64,000 bases of DNA. It comes from Catalinimonas alkaloidigena (GTDB lineage: Bacteria; Bacteroidota; Bacteroidia; Cytophagales; Cyclobacteriaceae). Positions 45,364-54,667 of this stretch are shown in pieces. Made by a program: the position numbers and the translations under genes. The notes beneath the pieces were generated by a model. The model made no database searches. It saw only the letters and a program-made list of their open reading frames with translations, and was not told the origin of the DNA. Within the stretch, counting starts at the first letter, position 1. Each line of letters begins with the position of its first letter. The DNA is taken from the NCBI RefSeq assembly GCF_029504655.1, contig NZ_JAQFIL010000001.1, positions 4,593,001-4,657,000 on the forward strand, read 5' to 3'.

Positions 45364-45539
45364 TATCGCTTATTTTTATCAAATTCCAGCAGATACACTC
45401 TCTTTTTTCTAACTAAATTTTCTGAGAAAAACTATAAAAAGTAATATTCACTGCCTTTTCATACATGTTCATTGCTAGAAACTTATAGCGATTGCATAGC
45501 TTTTGTGCATAGCTCATGGAATCAAAAAAGATGAGTCTT

Positions 45540-46073
45540 ATGAAAAGAAATGTATATTCTCTAATTTTATTATTTTTTGTTTTTACCGCCTGTGAACAGG
45601 TAGATGAGCTTACCAAGTTTAATATGGACTATGACACTTCCATAACCATTCCTTCAACTACCGGGCTTAATCTACCGCTGGACATTTTCACACCAGATGT
45701 AAAAACTAACTCAGAATCTACTTTTGGGGTAAATGATACGCGAAAAGATTTAGTAGAAGAGATAAGGTTAAAAACATTAGAGTTGACAATTCAGACGCCT
45801 AATGATGCAGATTTCAGCTTCCTGAAAACTATTGACATTTACATAGAGGCTGAGGGTTTACCCAAAGAAAAGATCGCCTGGCATGAGGATGTATCTTCCA
45901 TCTCAGGAAATATGCTTGCTTTAGAAACCACGGGTATTGATCTGAAAGAATACATTAAACAAGATGAATTCTCTTTGATCACAGAAGTAGTAACTGATGA
46001 AGCACTCAGTTCTGATTATACAATTGACGTACATACCATATTTGGAGTGAATGCCAAGATTCTGGGTATTTAG
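45540..46073 (+). CDS. hypothetical lipoprotein
   Basis: I do not recognise the family. The 177-residue protein begins with a short basic N-terminus, a hydrophobic stretch and a lipobox (VFTACEQ), which points to a lipoprotein. The mature part is acidic, beta-rich and shows no catalytic motif (FNMDYDTSITIPSTTGLNL, LKTIDIYIEAEGLPKEKIAW). I chose ATG 45540; in-frame ATGs at 45516 and 45531 would add a short polar extension before the signal. It lies between valS and a terminator hairpin, as a probable single gene. Confidence 0.6.
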   Translation: MKRNVYSLILLFFVFTACEQVDELTKFNMDYDTSITIPSTTGLNLPLDIFTPDVKTNSESTFGVNDTRKDLVEEIRLKTLELTIQTPNDADFSFLKTIDIYIEAEGLPKEKIAWHEDVSSISGNMLALETTGIDLKEYIKQDEFSLITEVVTDEALSSDYTIDVHTIFGVNAKILGI

Positions 46074-46099
46074 AACTTTGTACTTTTTCCTCTTAATAC

Positions 46100-46136
46100 A
46101 AAGCGGCATAATTTATTAAATTGTGCCGCTTTTTTA
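46100..46136 (+). terminator. terminator of the lipoprotein gene
   Basis: AAAGCGGCA and TGCCGCTTT form a 9-bp stem around an AT-rich loop, followed by a T-run (TTTTTTA). It lies 26 bases downstream of the lipoprotein stop and convergent with the alpha-2-macroglobulin gene end, so it can also help stop transcription of that gene. Confidence 0.8.
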
Positions 46137-46152
46137 CTTTTCAAGCAATAGC

Positions 46153-49100
46153 TTATGGCTCACTTACCTCTACCCACATTCCTTCCAAACCAGCATTGAT
46201 GGTATTGTCATACATAGCTTCGCAGTAAATACTGGGTTGGTAGAAACGGCCTTCGTAGCTGGCATTCAACATGATTCGGAAAGTTTTACGTTCTCCGGCA
46301 GCCAGATCAAAATAAGTATATACACGGTCATCGCGGATATCCTGATAGTCATAGGCGGACTGTTGGTTAAACTGCTCCATATCCAGCAGGCGGGTATTCA
46401 ATATCTCCCAGCCTGAAGGCACGATATGCGATAAAGCTAACTGCTGAATATCACCATTTGTACCGGGATTATGCACCATTACTTCAGCTACGAAGTCAGT
46501 TCCCTGCTTGATGTCCTCAATTTCTAGAGCTTCACCGTTGATTCCTTTGTAAACCATTTTCATCTGCAAGCCATTACTCAGCATTGTTTCATTGCCAAGG
46601 GCGGGCCTGCCTCTGAGGATAACTCTCGCGTATAATTCCCCCTCACCCTGATTGACTACTTTCACATTGTGCTCACTTCTTCCGTTCATGGCAATAGGCC
46701 GCTGCACTACCGATAGCTCCGACTGCAAATTAATCGCAGGTTGACCGTCAATCTCAATACTGGCGTTGATGCCTTCTCCCAGTTCCATGTTCTCAGCAAA
46801 TTTGGTAGTAGCCATAAGGGCAAAGGCTGTGGTCTGGGTGCTCATCCAGTTGTCATCATTGCTTAATGCAGAAGAGATACGGCGGAACAGCGCCAACCCT
46901 TTTTCTCTCTGGTTCATCAGTGCTAAAGTCTCCAGGATCATAGCTTCATCTCTCAGGGCAGAGCCGTAAGTACCTGCTGTTTCTTCATAGCTTTGCACCT
47001 CATTGCTCAAACCAGAAATGAGGGATTCAGCAACATCATTCTGTTCTAACAAGGCATAGGCAGTAGCAAGTCTCCACTGAGCAGCCAGACTCAGGCCACT
47101 AAGTTCTCTCATACGATTCATAGCTCCCTGTTCTTCCTGTCCGGCTAGGGCCAGCGTGTAGAGGCGATAAGCCTGTATCAGATCTTCACGGGCATACTGC
47201 TGGCTTCTTCCCCATTGGGTAGCTCTTCTTTTTTGGTAAACCATCCATGACTGAATCAGTCCGGCGGGAACAAAATACCCTTTCTGCTGCGCTTCCAGTA
47301 AGAAGTGTCCAGCATAGCTGGTGCTCCACTCATCAGCATCATTGGAGCCAGGCCAGTAAGCAAAAGCGCCCTCATTCGTTCGGAATGCACTTAACTGCCT
47401 GATCGCCTGCTTAATGTGTGTTTCAACTCTTGCCTGTTCTTCCGCTGATAATTCCTGCACATTACTCAGATACAATTGGGGAAAGGCCGCCGAAATGGTT
47501 TGCTCTACACAGCCGTGCGGATAGCTGATGAGATACTCCAGGCGCCTGCCAAGATTAAGGGGAGGTATATCAGAAAGTTCTATGACAGCCTCATTGGTAC
47601 CGGACATGCCGATGGCTTCAAAGCTGGCTTCCCAGTTACTACCTGCGCTCAGCAAAGAACTCAGGGCTGTAGTAACTGGAGGATTAGGATTGCGCACATC
47701 TATCTCTACATTATAACCTGCCCTAACCGGCCCGGCAGCCGCATTAATTTCTACAGTCCCTGTTCCTACCTGCTCAGACACCTGCAAATTAAAATCTAAG
47801 ATACGATCACCGGGATTGGCAAAAAACATCTCTTCTGAACGTTTACCCTGCAGGCTCATCAAATTACCGGTACTCACGCTTACCCTTACACTCTTAACCG
47901 AATTATCCATTGCAAATACGTCTACGGGTAGCTGAAGACGCTCTCCGGGACTCAAAGTTCTGGGCATGGTGCCCAGCACCATCAGTGGCTTGCTTACCGG
48001 TGTACTTTGCTCGGTATGGCCGTAAGCTCCTTCATTAGCAGCTACAACCATCGTACGGACAGAACCTACGTAGTTAGGCATGCGAATGGTGTGAATATTT
48101 TCCTCTCCATCTTCCAGAAAGAAAGGGCCCAGGAATTTTACCACCGGGTCAAAGCGGTTAGCACGACGGCTTCCTTCTCCCCGAGCAGCTTCATCCCCTC
48201 CGATAGACAGAATTCTCTCCAGTTCTCCCCCATAAGCGCCGATCACATACTCGTACATGTCCCAGGTTTTGACACCTAAAGCTTCGCGCGCGTAGAAGTA
48301 ATCATGAGGAGCGGGAGTCTTAAAATTGGTGAGGTCCAGCAGACCTTCATCTACCATTGCGATAGTATAGGCCATAGGCTTTTCATTGGCTTCCGTGACC
48401 GTGATGATCATTTCACCTTCGGGTTCCACTTTTTCCGGCATGCTAATCACCGGCTCCAGCAATGTTTCCGGATTACTGACTTCCAAAGGAATAATGCCGT
48501 ACATACGGATTGGCAGGTCATTGACAGTCTGCGCATGAGGCTGTAGCAGTGACACATGCACATAGATATTGGGCGTCATCTTTTCTGTGATCTCAAAGAT
48601 AAAAGGAGTCTCTCCTTCTTCTTCCATTTCTACCCAGTAAGATTCCAGTACCTCTGTTCCATTTTCTATGCTGACCAGCGCTCTCCCTTCACCTTTGGCA
48701 GGAATGTTTACAGTGGCTTCTTCTCCTACTTCGTAGCTTACTTTGTCTGCCGAAAAACTTAACATGGCGGCTGCCTGAGGTGCATTGCGCCCATCGCGAC
48801 CGGCATATTCCGGCCAGTCCAGATAAACGACTTCTCCGGTGCAATGGCCTGACTCAGTATCACAGGCCCGTAGGTAATATCGCCCCCAGGCTTCTTCATT
48901 TACGCTAAAGCTCCAGTTTGTTTTTCCATTGTCAACAGAAATCGTCTCCTGTAAAACAGGCTCATGGTATTCATTTCCTACGTAATTGGCTATGTAATCT
49001 TCTGATTGCTCCCACCACCAGCGCCAGTCCAGTTTGTATAATGACATGTCCAGTTCACGGCGGTTGAGCAGTTCTCCTCTTTCGTCTACTACGACCAGGC

Positions 49101-51822
49101 TCACCTGATGAGATTCTCCGGTAAGCAATGCACCACCCATACTTTCACCTTCAGGTACATCCAGGCCAACAAAAGAAGAATAAGGGTAATAGGGCAGCGT
49201 AAAGCGGTCAATACTGAAATTTCCTCCTTCTTCATAGACTCTGCCGAAGAAAGTGGCATTCAGTACGCCCGGTACTTCCTGCTCCAAATCCAGGTCTACG
49301 TCAAAGCTGGTACGGCCATTCTCATCTACCCTGCCATCAAATACTTCGCGACGTTCATCTGAAAAATCTCTGGCTTCATCCTCAAAAGTGTAGTTGGGGA
49401 AACCTTCAAAGTCAGTTTGTCCGGGGCTAAGTTGCATCTCAAACTCAGCCCGTAAGTTGCGGGCATTTGCTCCGCTGAGCCAGCTTACATTCAACTGTCC
49501 ACTGGGATTCGGATTACGGGCGACGAACCTATCCGTTCGGAAGTCCAGATCAATTTTCAGTCGATTAGGACGAACGGTCTCTACACGCAAATTTTTGGTG
49601 AAGGAGGCCCCTCCTACCTGTACATTGGCAGTCCAGTTTCCGGTAAGGGCATCTGCTTCGGTAGCCGTGCTGAAATTGTAAATGTTTCCTATTGCATTAG
49701 TCCTTACGATGCGTTGTACCATCTGCCCACGTGGATTTTCCAGTTGAAAAATGACCGGATGGTTGGCAGGTAAAGTTTGGGCTTTATCTTCCAGTATAAA
49801 GTTAATATGCAGTGAATCACCGGGGCGCCATACGCCCCTGTCACCATAGATAAAGCCCTTCAGGCCATTGCGGACTTCCTGTCCGGATACTTCAAAGCTA
49901 CTGAGAGACAGAGAGCTACCATCATCCACACGTAGATAGCCCCGCTGCCTCCCATCGGAAGCTACCAGTAGGTAGGGACGACGATCAGTTTCAATTAAAG
50001 CTTCTCCATCTCCGTCAGTTGAGGCCTCAGTGATCAGGCGTTGCTGAAAGTCGTATACATTTATATCTACTCCCGAGAGGGGTTCGGCAGAACGCAGATC
50101 GGTGACAGCAATATAAAGCAGATCGTTTTCTCCCCGCTTGGCAATAAGCCCCAGGTCAGATGCCAACAGCTTGGTCTTGGCACTGCGGCGAAACCCGTAG
50201 TAGGATGGTGAGCAGGGATTGTCTCTTTCTTCCCAATTGTAGTTAGGGGCATAATAATACTGATTATAAGCATCCCAGTAAATTTTGGAAGGGTCGTCCC
50301 AGTCTTCGGAAAGGTCATAGTCCGTCAGATCATTTTCTTCAGCATCTGCTGTGTTACAGCTATAAAGTGACTGGCTTAGTCTAAAACTTAAAACGACCTG
50401 ATACAAAGCACCGGGATCTGTCTCAATGATCTCCCTAAGATCCAGCGTAAAGCGGTTCCACTTACTGAGGTCAGTAGCACCGGAGGCGTTGAGCGGCACT
50501 TTTTTCTGGGCTACCGGACGGGCTACCCTGCGGATTTCCTGCTCTCCATCGTATTGGTTGACCTGAAAAAACTGATTGAGATTATCTTCAAAAATTTTCA
50601 CAATGGTCACATCAATTTCCCGCAGATTAGCAGCCTCAAAGGGAAGCATCATGCCATCGGTAGAAGGCAGGATCACTCCTTTGTTGACGAAACGAACGCC
50701 GGGTTTGATAGGCTCAAAGAGGACATCCACTTCTGTAGTTTGCTCCAGGCGTTCGCCTTTACTATTTTTAATGCCCTCATTAACCACCAGCGTATAGCGC
50801 CCACTCATAGCTTCAGGAGGATATACCCGCAAAATATTATTGTCTATGATAAGTCGTGGGTTACCTTCACCGGATTGTCGTATCTGAATAAGCCCTTCCA
50901 GGTCTTGATTCTCCTGTAAAGGGTCTGAAAAACGCAGTTCCACATATTGCTCTGGCTCTTCTGTTACTGTATGTCCGATAAGTGAAAAGCGACCTAATGA
51001 AGGTACAGGTATCTCTATCTCATCGCTCTTGTTTACAGAAATGAGCTCTCCATTACTTTGCAAAAGGATATTAACGTCTCCACTTAATCTGCTGATATTT
51101 CGCACTGTAAATTGGTGAGTGAGGGCATTATGCTGCCAGTCTATTTCCAGGGTATTTTCATCCTGCATAGCTGTCAGCATTTTTTCCACAGATGAGGCAT
51201 CCGCTACATCTGCTGTTAACAACCTTCCTTCCAGTACGGGTTTGGCAAGGTCTTCACGATCCTCGTATGTAAGACCATTTAACTCCACCGCATAATTTTG
51301 CTGCATGGTACGAAGAGCATACTCAAAACTTTCAAGTTCGTCGGGCACTTCTATTAGTTCTTCCAAAGCAAACTTTACCTGATATTTTTGTCCTGAACGC
51401 AGTCTTTGTTCAGGCATAAATTCAAGCGTACTCCTATCCAGCCAATACGTTTCTCCTTTGATAGAAGGGTTAAAAGAAAAGTATTCCTCATCAACTTTTT
51501 TACCCAGCTGGCTAGAGTCAGCAAGGGCCTGGTTAAATTTTATACGTATGGATGACTCTGAAGAGATTATTCCGGCAGTATAGCCTGAGATATACGCACT
51601 GAAAGCCTCATCTACCTCTTCGGTCCCCTGGAAGTCTTCATCTGAGAACAATGAGCCGCCCCATACCAGTAGGAAAATAAGGAGAAGGCCACCGCCACCG
51701 ACTATTCCTCTCTCTTGCCAAGAGGCCCGTACGTACCAGGCGTGAAGCCATGAAATAGCATTCCTGATCCAGTAAGAAATTTGATTGAGTAGTTGTAATA
51801 GAAACGCTCTGACTGTGTTCAT
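46153..51822 (-). CDS. alpha-2-macroglobulin family protein
   Basis: The 1889-residue protein has an N-terminal membrane helix (about 39-59, IVGGGGLLLIFLLVWGGSLF) and then a long series of macroglobulin beta domains. One segment reads KGFIYGDRGVWRPGDSLHINF, a bacterial MG marker. The thioester region follows (YPHGCVEQTISAAFPQL), with Cys1438 and Gln1441 forming the Cys-Gln bond, and then the helical thioester domain and C-terminal beta domain. Such proteins trap proteases that attack the periplasm. In many proteobacteria the gene neighbours a PBP1c gene; none is seen here. The anchor is a helix, not a lipobox. Confidence 0.92.
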   Translation of the reverse strand: MNTVRAFLLQLLNQISYWIRNAISWLHAWYVRASWQERGIVGGGGLLLIFLLVWGGSLFSDEDFQGTEEVDEAFSAYISGYTAGIISSESSIRIKFNQALADSSQLGKKVDEEYFSFNPSIKGETYWLDRSTLEFMPEQRLRSGQKYQVKFALEELIEVPDELESFEYALRTMQQNYAVELNGLTYEDREDLAKPVLEGRLLTADVADASSVEKMLTAMQDENTLEIDWQHNALTHQFTVRNISRLSGDVNILLQSNGELISVNKSDEIEIPVPSLGRFSLIGHTVTEEPEQYVELRFSDPLQENQDLEGLIQIRQSGEGNPRLIIDNNILRVYPPEAMSGRYTLVVNEGIKNSKGERLEQTTEVDVLFEPIKPGVRFVNKGVILPSTDGMMLPFEAANLREIDVTIVKIFEDNLNQFFQVNQYDGEQEIRRVARPVAQKKVPLNASGATDLSKWNRFTLDLREIIETDPGALYQVVLSFRLSQSLYSCNTADAEENDLTDYDLSEDWDDPSKIYWDAYNQYYYAPNYNWEERDNPCSPSYYGFRRSAKTKLLASDLGLIAKRGENDLLYIAVTDLRSAEPLSGVDINVYDFQQRLITEASTDGDGEALIETDRRPYLLVASDGRQRGYLRVDDGSSLSLSSFEVSGQEVRNGLKGFIYGDRGVWRPGDSLHINFILEDKAQTLPANHPVIFQLENPRGQMVQRIVRTNAIGNIYNFSTATEADALTGNWTANVQVGGASFTKNLRVETVRPNRLKIDLDFRTDRFVARNPNPSGQLNVSWLSGANARNLRAEFEMQLSPGQTDFEGFPNYTFEDEARDFSDERREVFDGRVDENGRTSFDVDLDLEQEVPGVLNATFFGRVYEEGGNFSIDRFTLPYYPYSSFVGLDVPEGESMGGALLTGESHQVSLVVVDERGELLNRRELDMSLYKLDWRWWWEQSEDYIANYVGNEYHEPVLQETISVDNGKTNWSFSVNEEAWGRYYLRACDTESGHCTGEVVYLDWPEYAGRDGRNAPQAAAMLSFSADKVSYEVGEEATVNIPAKGEGRALVSIENGTEVLESYWVEMEEEGETPFIFEITEKMTPNIYVHVSLLQPHAQTVNDLPIRMYGIIPLEVSNPETLLEPVISMPEKVEPEGEMIITVTEANEKPMAYTIAMVDEGLLDLTNFKTPAPHDYFYAREALGVKTWDMYEYVIGAYGGELERILSIGGDEAARGEGSRRANRFDPVVKFLGPFFLEDGEENIHTIRMPNYVGSVRTMVVAANEGAYGHTEQSTPVSKPLMVLGTMPRTLSPGERLQLPVDVFAMDNSVKSVRVSVSTGNLMSLQGKRSEEMFFANPGDRILDFNLQVSEQVGTGTVEINAAAGPVRAGYNVEIDVRNPNPPVTTALSSLLSAGSNWEASFEAIGMSGTNEAVIELSDIPPLNLGRRLEYLISYPHGCVEQTISAAFPQLYLSNVQELSAEEQARVETHIKQAIRQLSAFRTNEGAFAYWPGSNDADEWSTSYAGHFLLEAQQKGYFVPAGLIQSWMVYQKRRATQWGRSQQYAREDLIQAYRLYTLALAGQEEQGAMNRMRELSGLSLAAQWRLATAYALLEQNDVAESLISGLSNEVQSYEETAGTYGSALRDEAMILETLALMNQREKGLALFRRISSALSNDDNWMSTQTTAFALMATTKFAENMELGEGINASIEIDGQPAINLQSELSVVQRPIAMNGRSEHNVKVVNQGEGELYARVILRGRPALGNETMLSNGLQMKMVYKGINGEALEIEDIKQGTDFVAEVMVHNPGTNGDIQQLALSHIVPSGWEILNTRLLDMEQFNQQSAYDYQDIRDDRVYTYFDLAAGERKTFRIMLNASYEGRFYQPSIYCEAMYDNTINAGLEGMWVEVSEP

Positions 51823-51995
51823 AATATCTTTGAAACGATATCAAATAAGCTAAATTATACCACATATAGAAGGATAAAAAATTCTATGTGTATTCAAGGT
51901 CGTAAAAATAGGAATGGTTTTTTTTATAAAAAATTTTGGTATAACAGGTGTAGGAAAGAAGCCTTGATTTAATTACAAAACACGACAAGAGTTTT

Positions 51996-52003
51996 TATAT
52001 TTG
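51996..52003 (+). promoter_or_regulatory. predicted -7 element upstream of the structured RNA
   Basis: TATATTTG is a perfect match to TAnnTTTG. No clear -33 TTTG is present at the usual spacing. Transcription would start near 52008, about 84 bases upstream of the closing stem of the structured RNA. Confidence 0.5.
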
Positions 52004-52089
52004 TAACTTCATAAAAATTCAAAAGCTTTGAACCTTATTGCTGGTTTAATTGTAAAAAGGCTTAGAACGTTCTTTCAAAAAAATTAAAG

Positions 52090-52303
52090 ATTACCCGCTT
52101 GGGTTCTGGACTCGTTTTCTAACTCCAACACTTAGATAAATACCGAGTGAAGCTTACCATCAAAACCGGGCCTCACCCCTTGCTTTTGTGAGGGGCTTCG
52201 GTGAATGCCGGAGTTAACAGTGGATTGTTGCGATGGTTTAGCAGCTCAAAACCTGTCATAAAGGGGGTTAGTAAAACCCTCCAGACTCAAGTTGGGTATT
52301 TTT
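52090..52303 (+). ncRNA. candidate structured non-coding RNA, family unknown (6S-like architecture)
   Basis: The ends pair: 52092-52110 with 52280-52298 make about 17 base pairs with two single-base bulges, and a T-run follows immediately (ATTTTTTC), as at a transcript end. Inside are nested stems AACTCC/GGAGTT (52121-52126 with 52210-52215), ACCG/CGGT and CCTCAC/GTGAGG (52171-52176 with 52187-52192). A separate 5-bp hairpin GGGTT/AACCC at 52265-52279 stands next to the closing stem. A closed rod with a large internal opening resembles 6S RNA, but I cannot confirm it. tmRNA, RNase P and SRP signatures are absent. Confidence 0.55.
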
Positions 52304-52867
52304 TCAACTTTCATCACCCTCCCTCAATCGTTCTGCTTCAAGCTGGGCTTCTTTTACGGTAACCCTTTCGCCATCAACTTTGGCAACAATGAAAGCATCC
52401 TGTATTCCCATCTTACGTATATCCTGGGCAAAATCCTGGGCAATTTCCAGCTCACGAAATTTTCCTAAGGTATACTGATCCAGTTCGCCACTATAATCTA
52501 TGTTAAGTTTTGCCAGTCCCTCCTTATATTTTTCTAGGTCAAAATTTTCAAAAGCTCCGATTTGTACCTCAAAAAAGACGCCGGTATAATAGGGCGAAAT
52601 CTCTACCAGCAGATTATTTACACGGTTCAGGCTATCAGTCTCAGCCTTAAGTTTTTCATTTTCAAGCTGGAGATTTTTATAACGCTCGGTTAATTCTGGC
52701 CACCTGCCGAAAAATGGAGGGTAATATTCTATGTAAATGATATAGGCAAGTGCAAGTAAGAGCAGAAAACCTAAAATTCGCATCCAGTAAATAAGCTGTT
52801 TATTATATCTGCTCAGAGCAGTATTTCTCTTACTCAGTGTCTGGTATTCTTCTGCCAGCGTCTCCAT
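52304..52867 (-). CDS. membrane-anchored SPOR-like domain protein
   Basis: The 187-residue protein has a single membrane helix at about 28-47 (WMRILGFLLLLALAYIIYI). A short coiled coil follows (about 58-88, LTERYKNLQLENEKLKAET). A C-terminal SPOR-like domain (about 97-170) starts VFFEVQIGAF, includes YTLGKF and ends DAFIVAKVDGERVTV. SPOR domains bind denuded peptidoglycan, and this arrangement places it in the periplasm, perhaps at the division site. The stop lies directly after the T-run of the structured RNA on the other strand. No signal-peptide cleavage site is seen. It appears monocistronic. Confidence 0.78.
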   Translation of the reverse strand: METLAEEYQTLSKRNTALSRYNKQLIYWMRILGFLLLLALAYIIYIEYYPPFFGRWPELTERYKNLQLENEKLKAETDSLNRVNNLLVEISPYYTGVFFEVQIGAFENFDLEKYKEGLAKLNIDYSGELDQYTLGKFRELEIAQDFAQDIRKMGIQDAFIVAKVDGERVTVKEAQLEAERLREGDES

Positions 52868-52994
52868 ACTATTTATATAAATTTGTGGTCATTTCGGGCA
52901 GTATTTTTTTGCCCGGATAATATTTGCTATTTAAGCGCGCTTTGGCTTATAAAATCACATCGTCTGTATTTTATGCACAATTTGATAAACTCCG

Positions 52995-53025
52995 TTTGAA
53001 AAATAAAGATAGGACTTTATATTTG
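52995..53025 (+). promoter_or_regulatory. trp promoter (TTTG-N19-TAnnTTTG)
   Basis: TTTG at 52995-52998 and TATATTTG at 53018-53025, spaced by 19 bases, match the Bacteroidota housekeeping promoter (-33 TTTG, -7 TAnnTTTG) exactly. Transcription should start about 4 to 7 bases downstream, at 53029-53032, which is practically on the trpL start codon. Confidence 0.75.
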
Positions 53026-53031
53026 TCGCAC

Positions 53032-53106
53032 ATGGTAAGAATTAGCAAGACATATGTAAAAACTAACTGGTGGTGGCGCGCAATTCATTTTGTCGCGAAC
53101 GGCTAG
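53032..53106 (+). CDS. trpL: trp operon leader peptide
   Basis: This 24-residue leader peptide begins MVRISKTYVKTN and contains three adjacent tryptophan codons (WWW, TGG TGG TGG) at residues 13-15; the rest is RAIHFVANG, closed by TAG at 53104. A run of regulatory codons in a short frame just before a terminator and trpE is the hallmark of transcription attenuation. The promoter lies so close that the mRNA would start within about three bases of the ATG, so translation would be leaderless or nearly so. When Trp-tRNA is scarce, the ribosome should stall on WWW, freeing the downstream strand to form the antiterminator. Confidence 0.85.
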   Translation: MVRISKTYVKTNWWWRAIHFVANG

Positions 53107-53167
53107 TTATTTAATGTCTTTATCCATAAAGCATGATTCATAAGCCTACTGTTCGCTCAGTAGGCTT
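53077..53167 (+). promoter_or_regulatory. trp attenuator (alternative hairpins)
   Basis: Three elements are visible. A pause hairpin pairs CGCGCAA with TTGTCGCG near 53077-53099, within the leader frame. A terminator follows at 53142-53167. A mutually exclusive helix forms between GCGAACGG (about 53095-53102) and CTGTTCGC (53150-53156 region), which includes part of the terminator stem and its loop, with one G-U pair. A ribosome stalled at WWW covers the left side of the pause hairpin and would favour the second helix, so trpE is read. When tryptophan is plentiful, the terminator forms instead. Confidence 0.75.
53142..53167 (+). terminator. attenuator terminator before trpE
   Basis: AAGCCTACTG (53142-53151) and CAGTAGGCTT (53158-53167) form a perfect 10-bp stem with the six-base loop TTCGCT, followed by TTTTATTTT. 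It ends 23 bases before the trpE start, so it can only be a regulated terminator of the leader transcript. Confidence 0.88.
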
Positions 53168-53189
53168 TTTTATTTTAAACAGAGAACCA

Positions 53190-54644
53190 ATGCAGACAAA
53201 ACCAAGCAAGCACGCTTTTCATCTGGTGAGTGAGCACCGCCGAATGCTCGCAGACACCATTACACCGGTCAATATTTATTTGAAAATTCGTGACCGCTAT
53301 GATAACCCTATCCTGCTGGAAAGCTCGGACTATCACAGCAGCGACAATAGTTTTTCCTTTATCTGCTGTAGTCCTATCGCTTCCTTTTCAGTAAAAAATA
53401 AAGTAGTACGCCAAAAATTCCCGGATGGTACTTCTACTGAGACCAAAACCGAGAAGAAGCAGGACATTATTGAAATGCTAAGCCAGTTTGCGGCTTCTTT
53501 CAAGGCTGAAGATCATCCGTATAAATTCAGCACCAATGGCATGTTTGGTTATATGGGATATGATGCCGTTCAGTATTACGAAGATATAGAGATGGATGCC
53601 GATACTGAAAAAGATTACGGAATACCGGAGATCCACTATGCGGTATACCGCTACGTCATCGCTATTGATCATTTCCGGAATGAGCTGTATGCCTTCCATC
53701 ATGAAGTATCGGGGGAGGAAGCTTCTCATGATAAGCTGGCTGATCTAATCTCTCTCATCAATAACCGCAATATCCCCACCTACCGCTTCCAGCGACAGGG
53801 AGAAGAAAGCAGCAACTACTCTGATGAGGAATTTCTGGATATTATCCGCAAAGGACAAGCGCATTGCTTTCGGGGAGATGTATTTCAGATTGTGCTTTCA
53901 CGCAGATTCCAGAACCAATTTAAGGGTGACGAATTCAATGTGTACCGCGCACTGCGCTCTATTAACCCATCTCCATACCTCTTTTATTTTGACTATGGCA
54001 GCTACAAAATCTTCGGTTCTTCACCGGAAGCACAGATCGTCATCAAAGAAGGTGAAGCCAGTATCTATCCCATCGCCGGAACGTTTAAGCGTACCGGTAA
54101 TGATGCAGCGGATGCTGAGTTAGCGAAAAAGCTTATTGACGACCCGAAAGAGAACTCCGAACATGTAATGCTGGTAGACCTGGCTCGTAATGACCTGAGC
54201 AGACATGGCGATGAAGTCACTGTAGAAACTTTCAAGGAGGTACAGTATTTTTCGCATGTTATCCACTTGGTATCTAAAGTTACCAGCAAGCTGGCGCCAG
54301 AGACATCTCCCATTCAGGTAGTAGCCGATACTTTTCCGGCAGGCACCTTGTCCGGAGCACCGAAACATATGGCGATGCAGTTGATCAACAAATATGAAAG
54401 CACCAAAAGAGGATATTATGGTGGAGCCATTGGCTTTTTAGGTTTTGGCAGTGAGCATCATACTGCACAGTTTAACCATGCTATCATGATCAGGTCATTC
54501 ATCAGCCAGAACAATACTTTGTATTATCAGGCGGGTGCAGGTGTAGTGGCTAAGTCGGTGGTAGAAAGTGAACTGCAGGAAGTCAACAACAAACTCGCTG
54601 CCCTAAGAAGAGCGCTTGATGTCGCGGAAGATATATCAAATTAA
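53190..54644 (+). CDS. trpE: anthranilate synthase component I
   Basis: I start the gene at ATG 53190, not at an upstream in-frame ATG at 53133 that lies within the leader and attenuator. This gives 484 residues. The chorismate-binding core contains VFQIVLSRRF, NPSPYLFYFDYG, PIAGTFKRTG, VDLARNDLSRHG and TFPAGTLSGAPK. It makes anthranilate from chorismate with ammonia delivered by TrpG. The leader peptide with WWW just upstream confirms a tryptophan role rather than PabB. The trpG gene follows after a broken four-helix-bundle gene. Confidence 0.93.
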   Translation: MQTKPSKHAFHLVSEHRRMLADTITPVNIYLKIRDRYDNPILLESSDYHSSDNSFSFICCSPIASFSVKNKVVRQKFPDGTSTETKTEKKQDIIEMLSQFAASFKAEDHPYKFSTNGMFGYMGYDAVQYYEDIEMDADTEKDYGIPEIHYAVYRYVIAIDHFRNELYAFHHEVSGEEASHDKLADLISLINNRNIPTYRFQRQGEESSNYSDEEFLDIIRKGQAHCFRGDVFQIVLSRRFQNQFKGDEFNVYRALRSINPSPYLFYFDYGSYKIFGSSPEAQIVIKEGEASIYPIAGTFKRTGNDAADAELAKKLIDDPKENSEHVMLVDLARNDLSRHGDEVTVETFKEVQYFSHVIHLVSKVTSKLAPETSPIQVVADTFPAGTLSGAPKHMAMQLINKYESTKRGYYGGAIGFLGFGSEHHTAQFNHAIMIRSFISQNNTLYYQAGAGVVAKSVVESELQEVNNKLAALRRALDVAEDISN

Positions 54645-54667
54645 AAATTGCAGATTCCAAATTACAG

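Larger units (their letters stand above)
51823..52303. other. 480-bp intergenic region holding a promoter and a structured RNA
   Basis: The region between the alpha-2-macroglobulin gene start and the SPOR-like gene end has an AT-rich left half. A perfect TATATTTG promoter element lies at 51996. A GC-richer stretch from 52090 folds into a structure bounded by a long closing stem. No open reading frame with support is present. Confidence 0.7.

Noticed and set aside
52092..52303. tmRNA, because TTCTGGACTCG resembles the tmRNA 5' text TTCTGGATTCG
   Set aside because: There is no T-arm (GTTCGAATC), no CCA end and no tag-peptide frame; the 3' end pairs with the 5' end as a simple rod.
53133..53189. 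An upstream in-frame start for trpE
   Set aside because: It lies within the attenuator terminator and adds residues with no family match.
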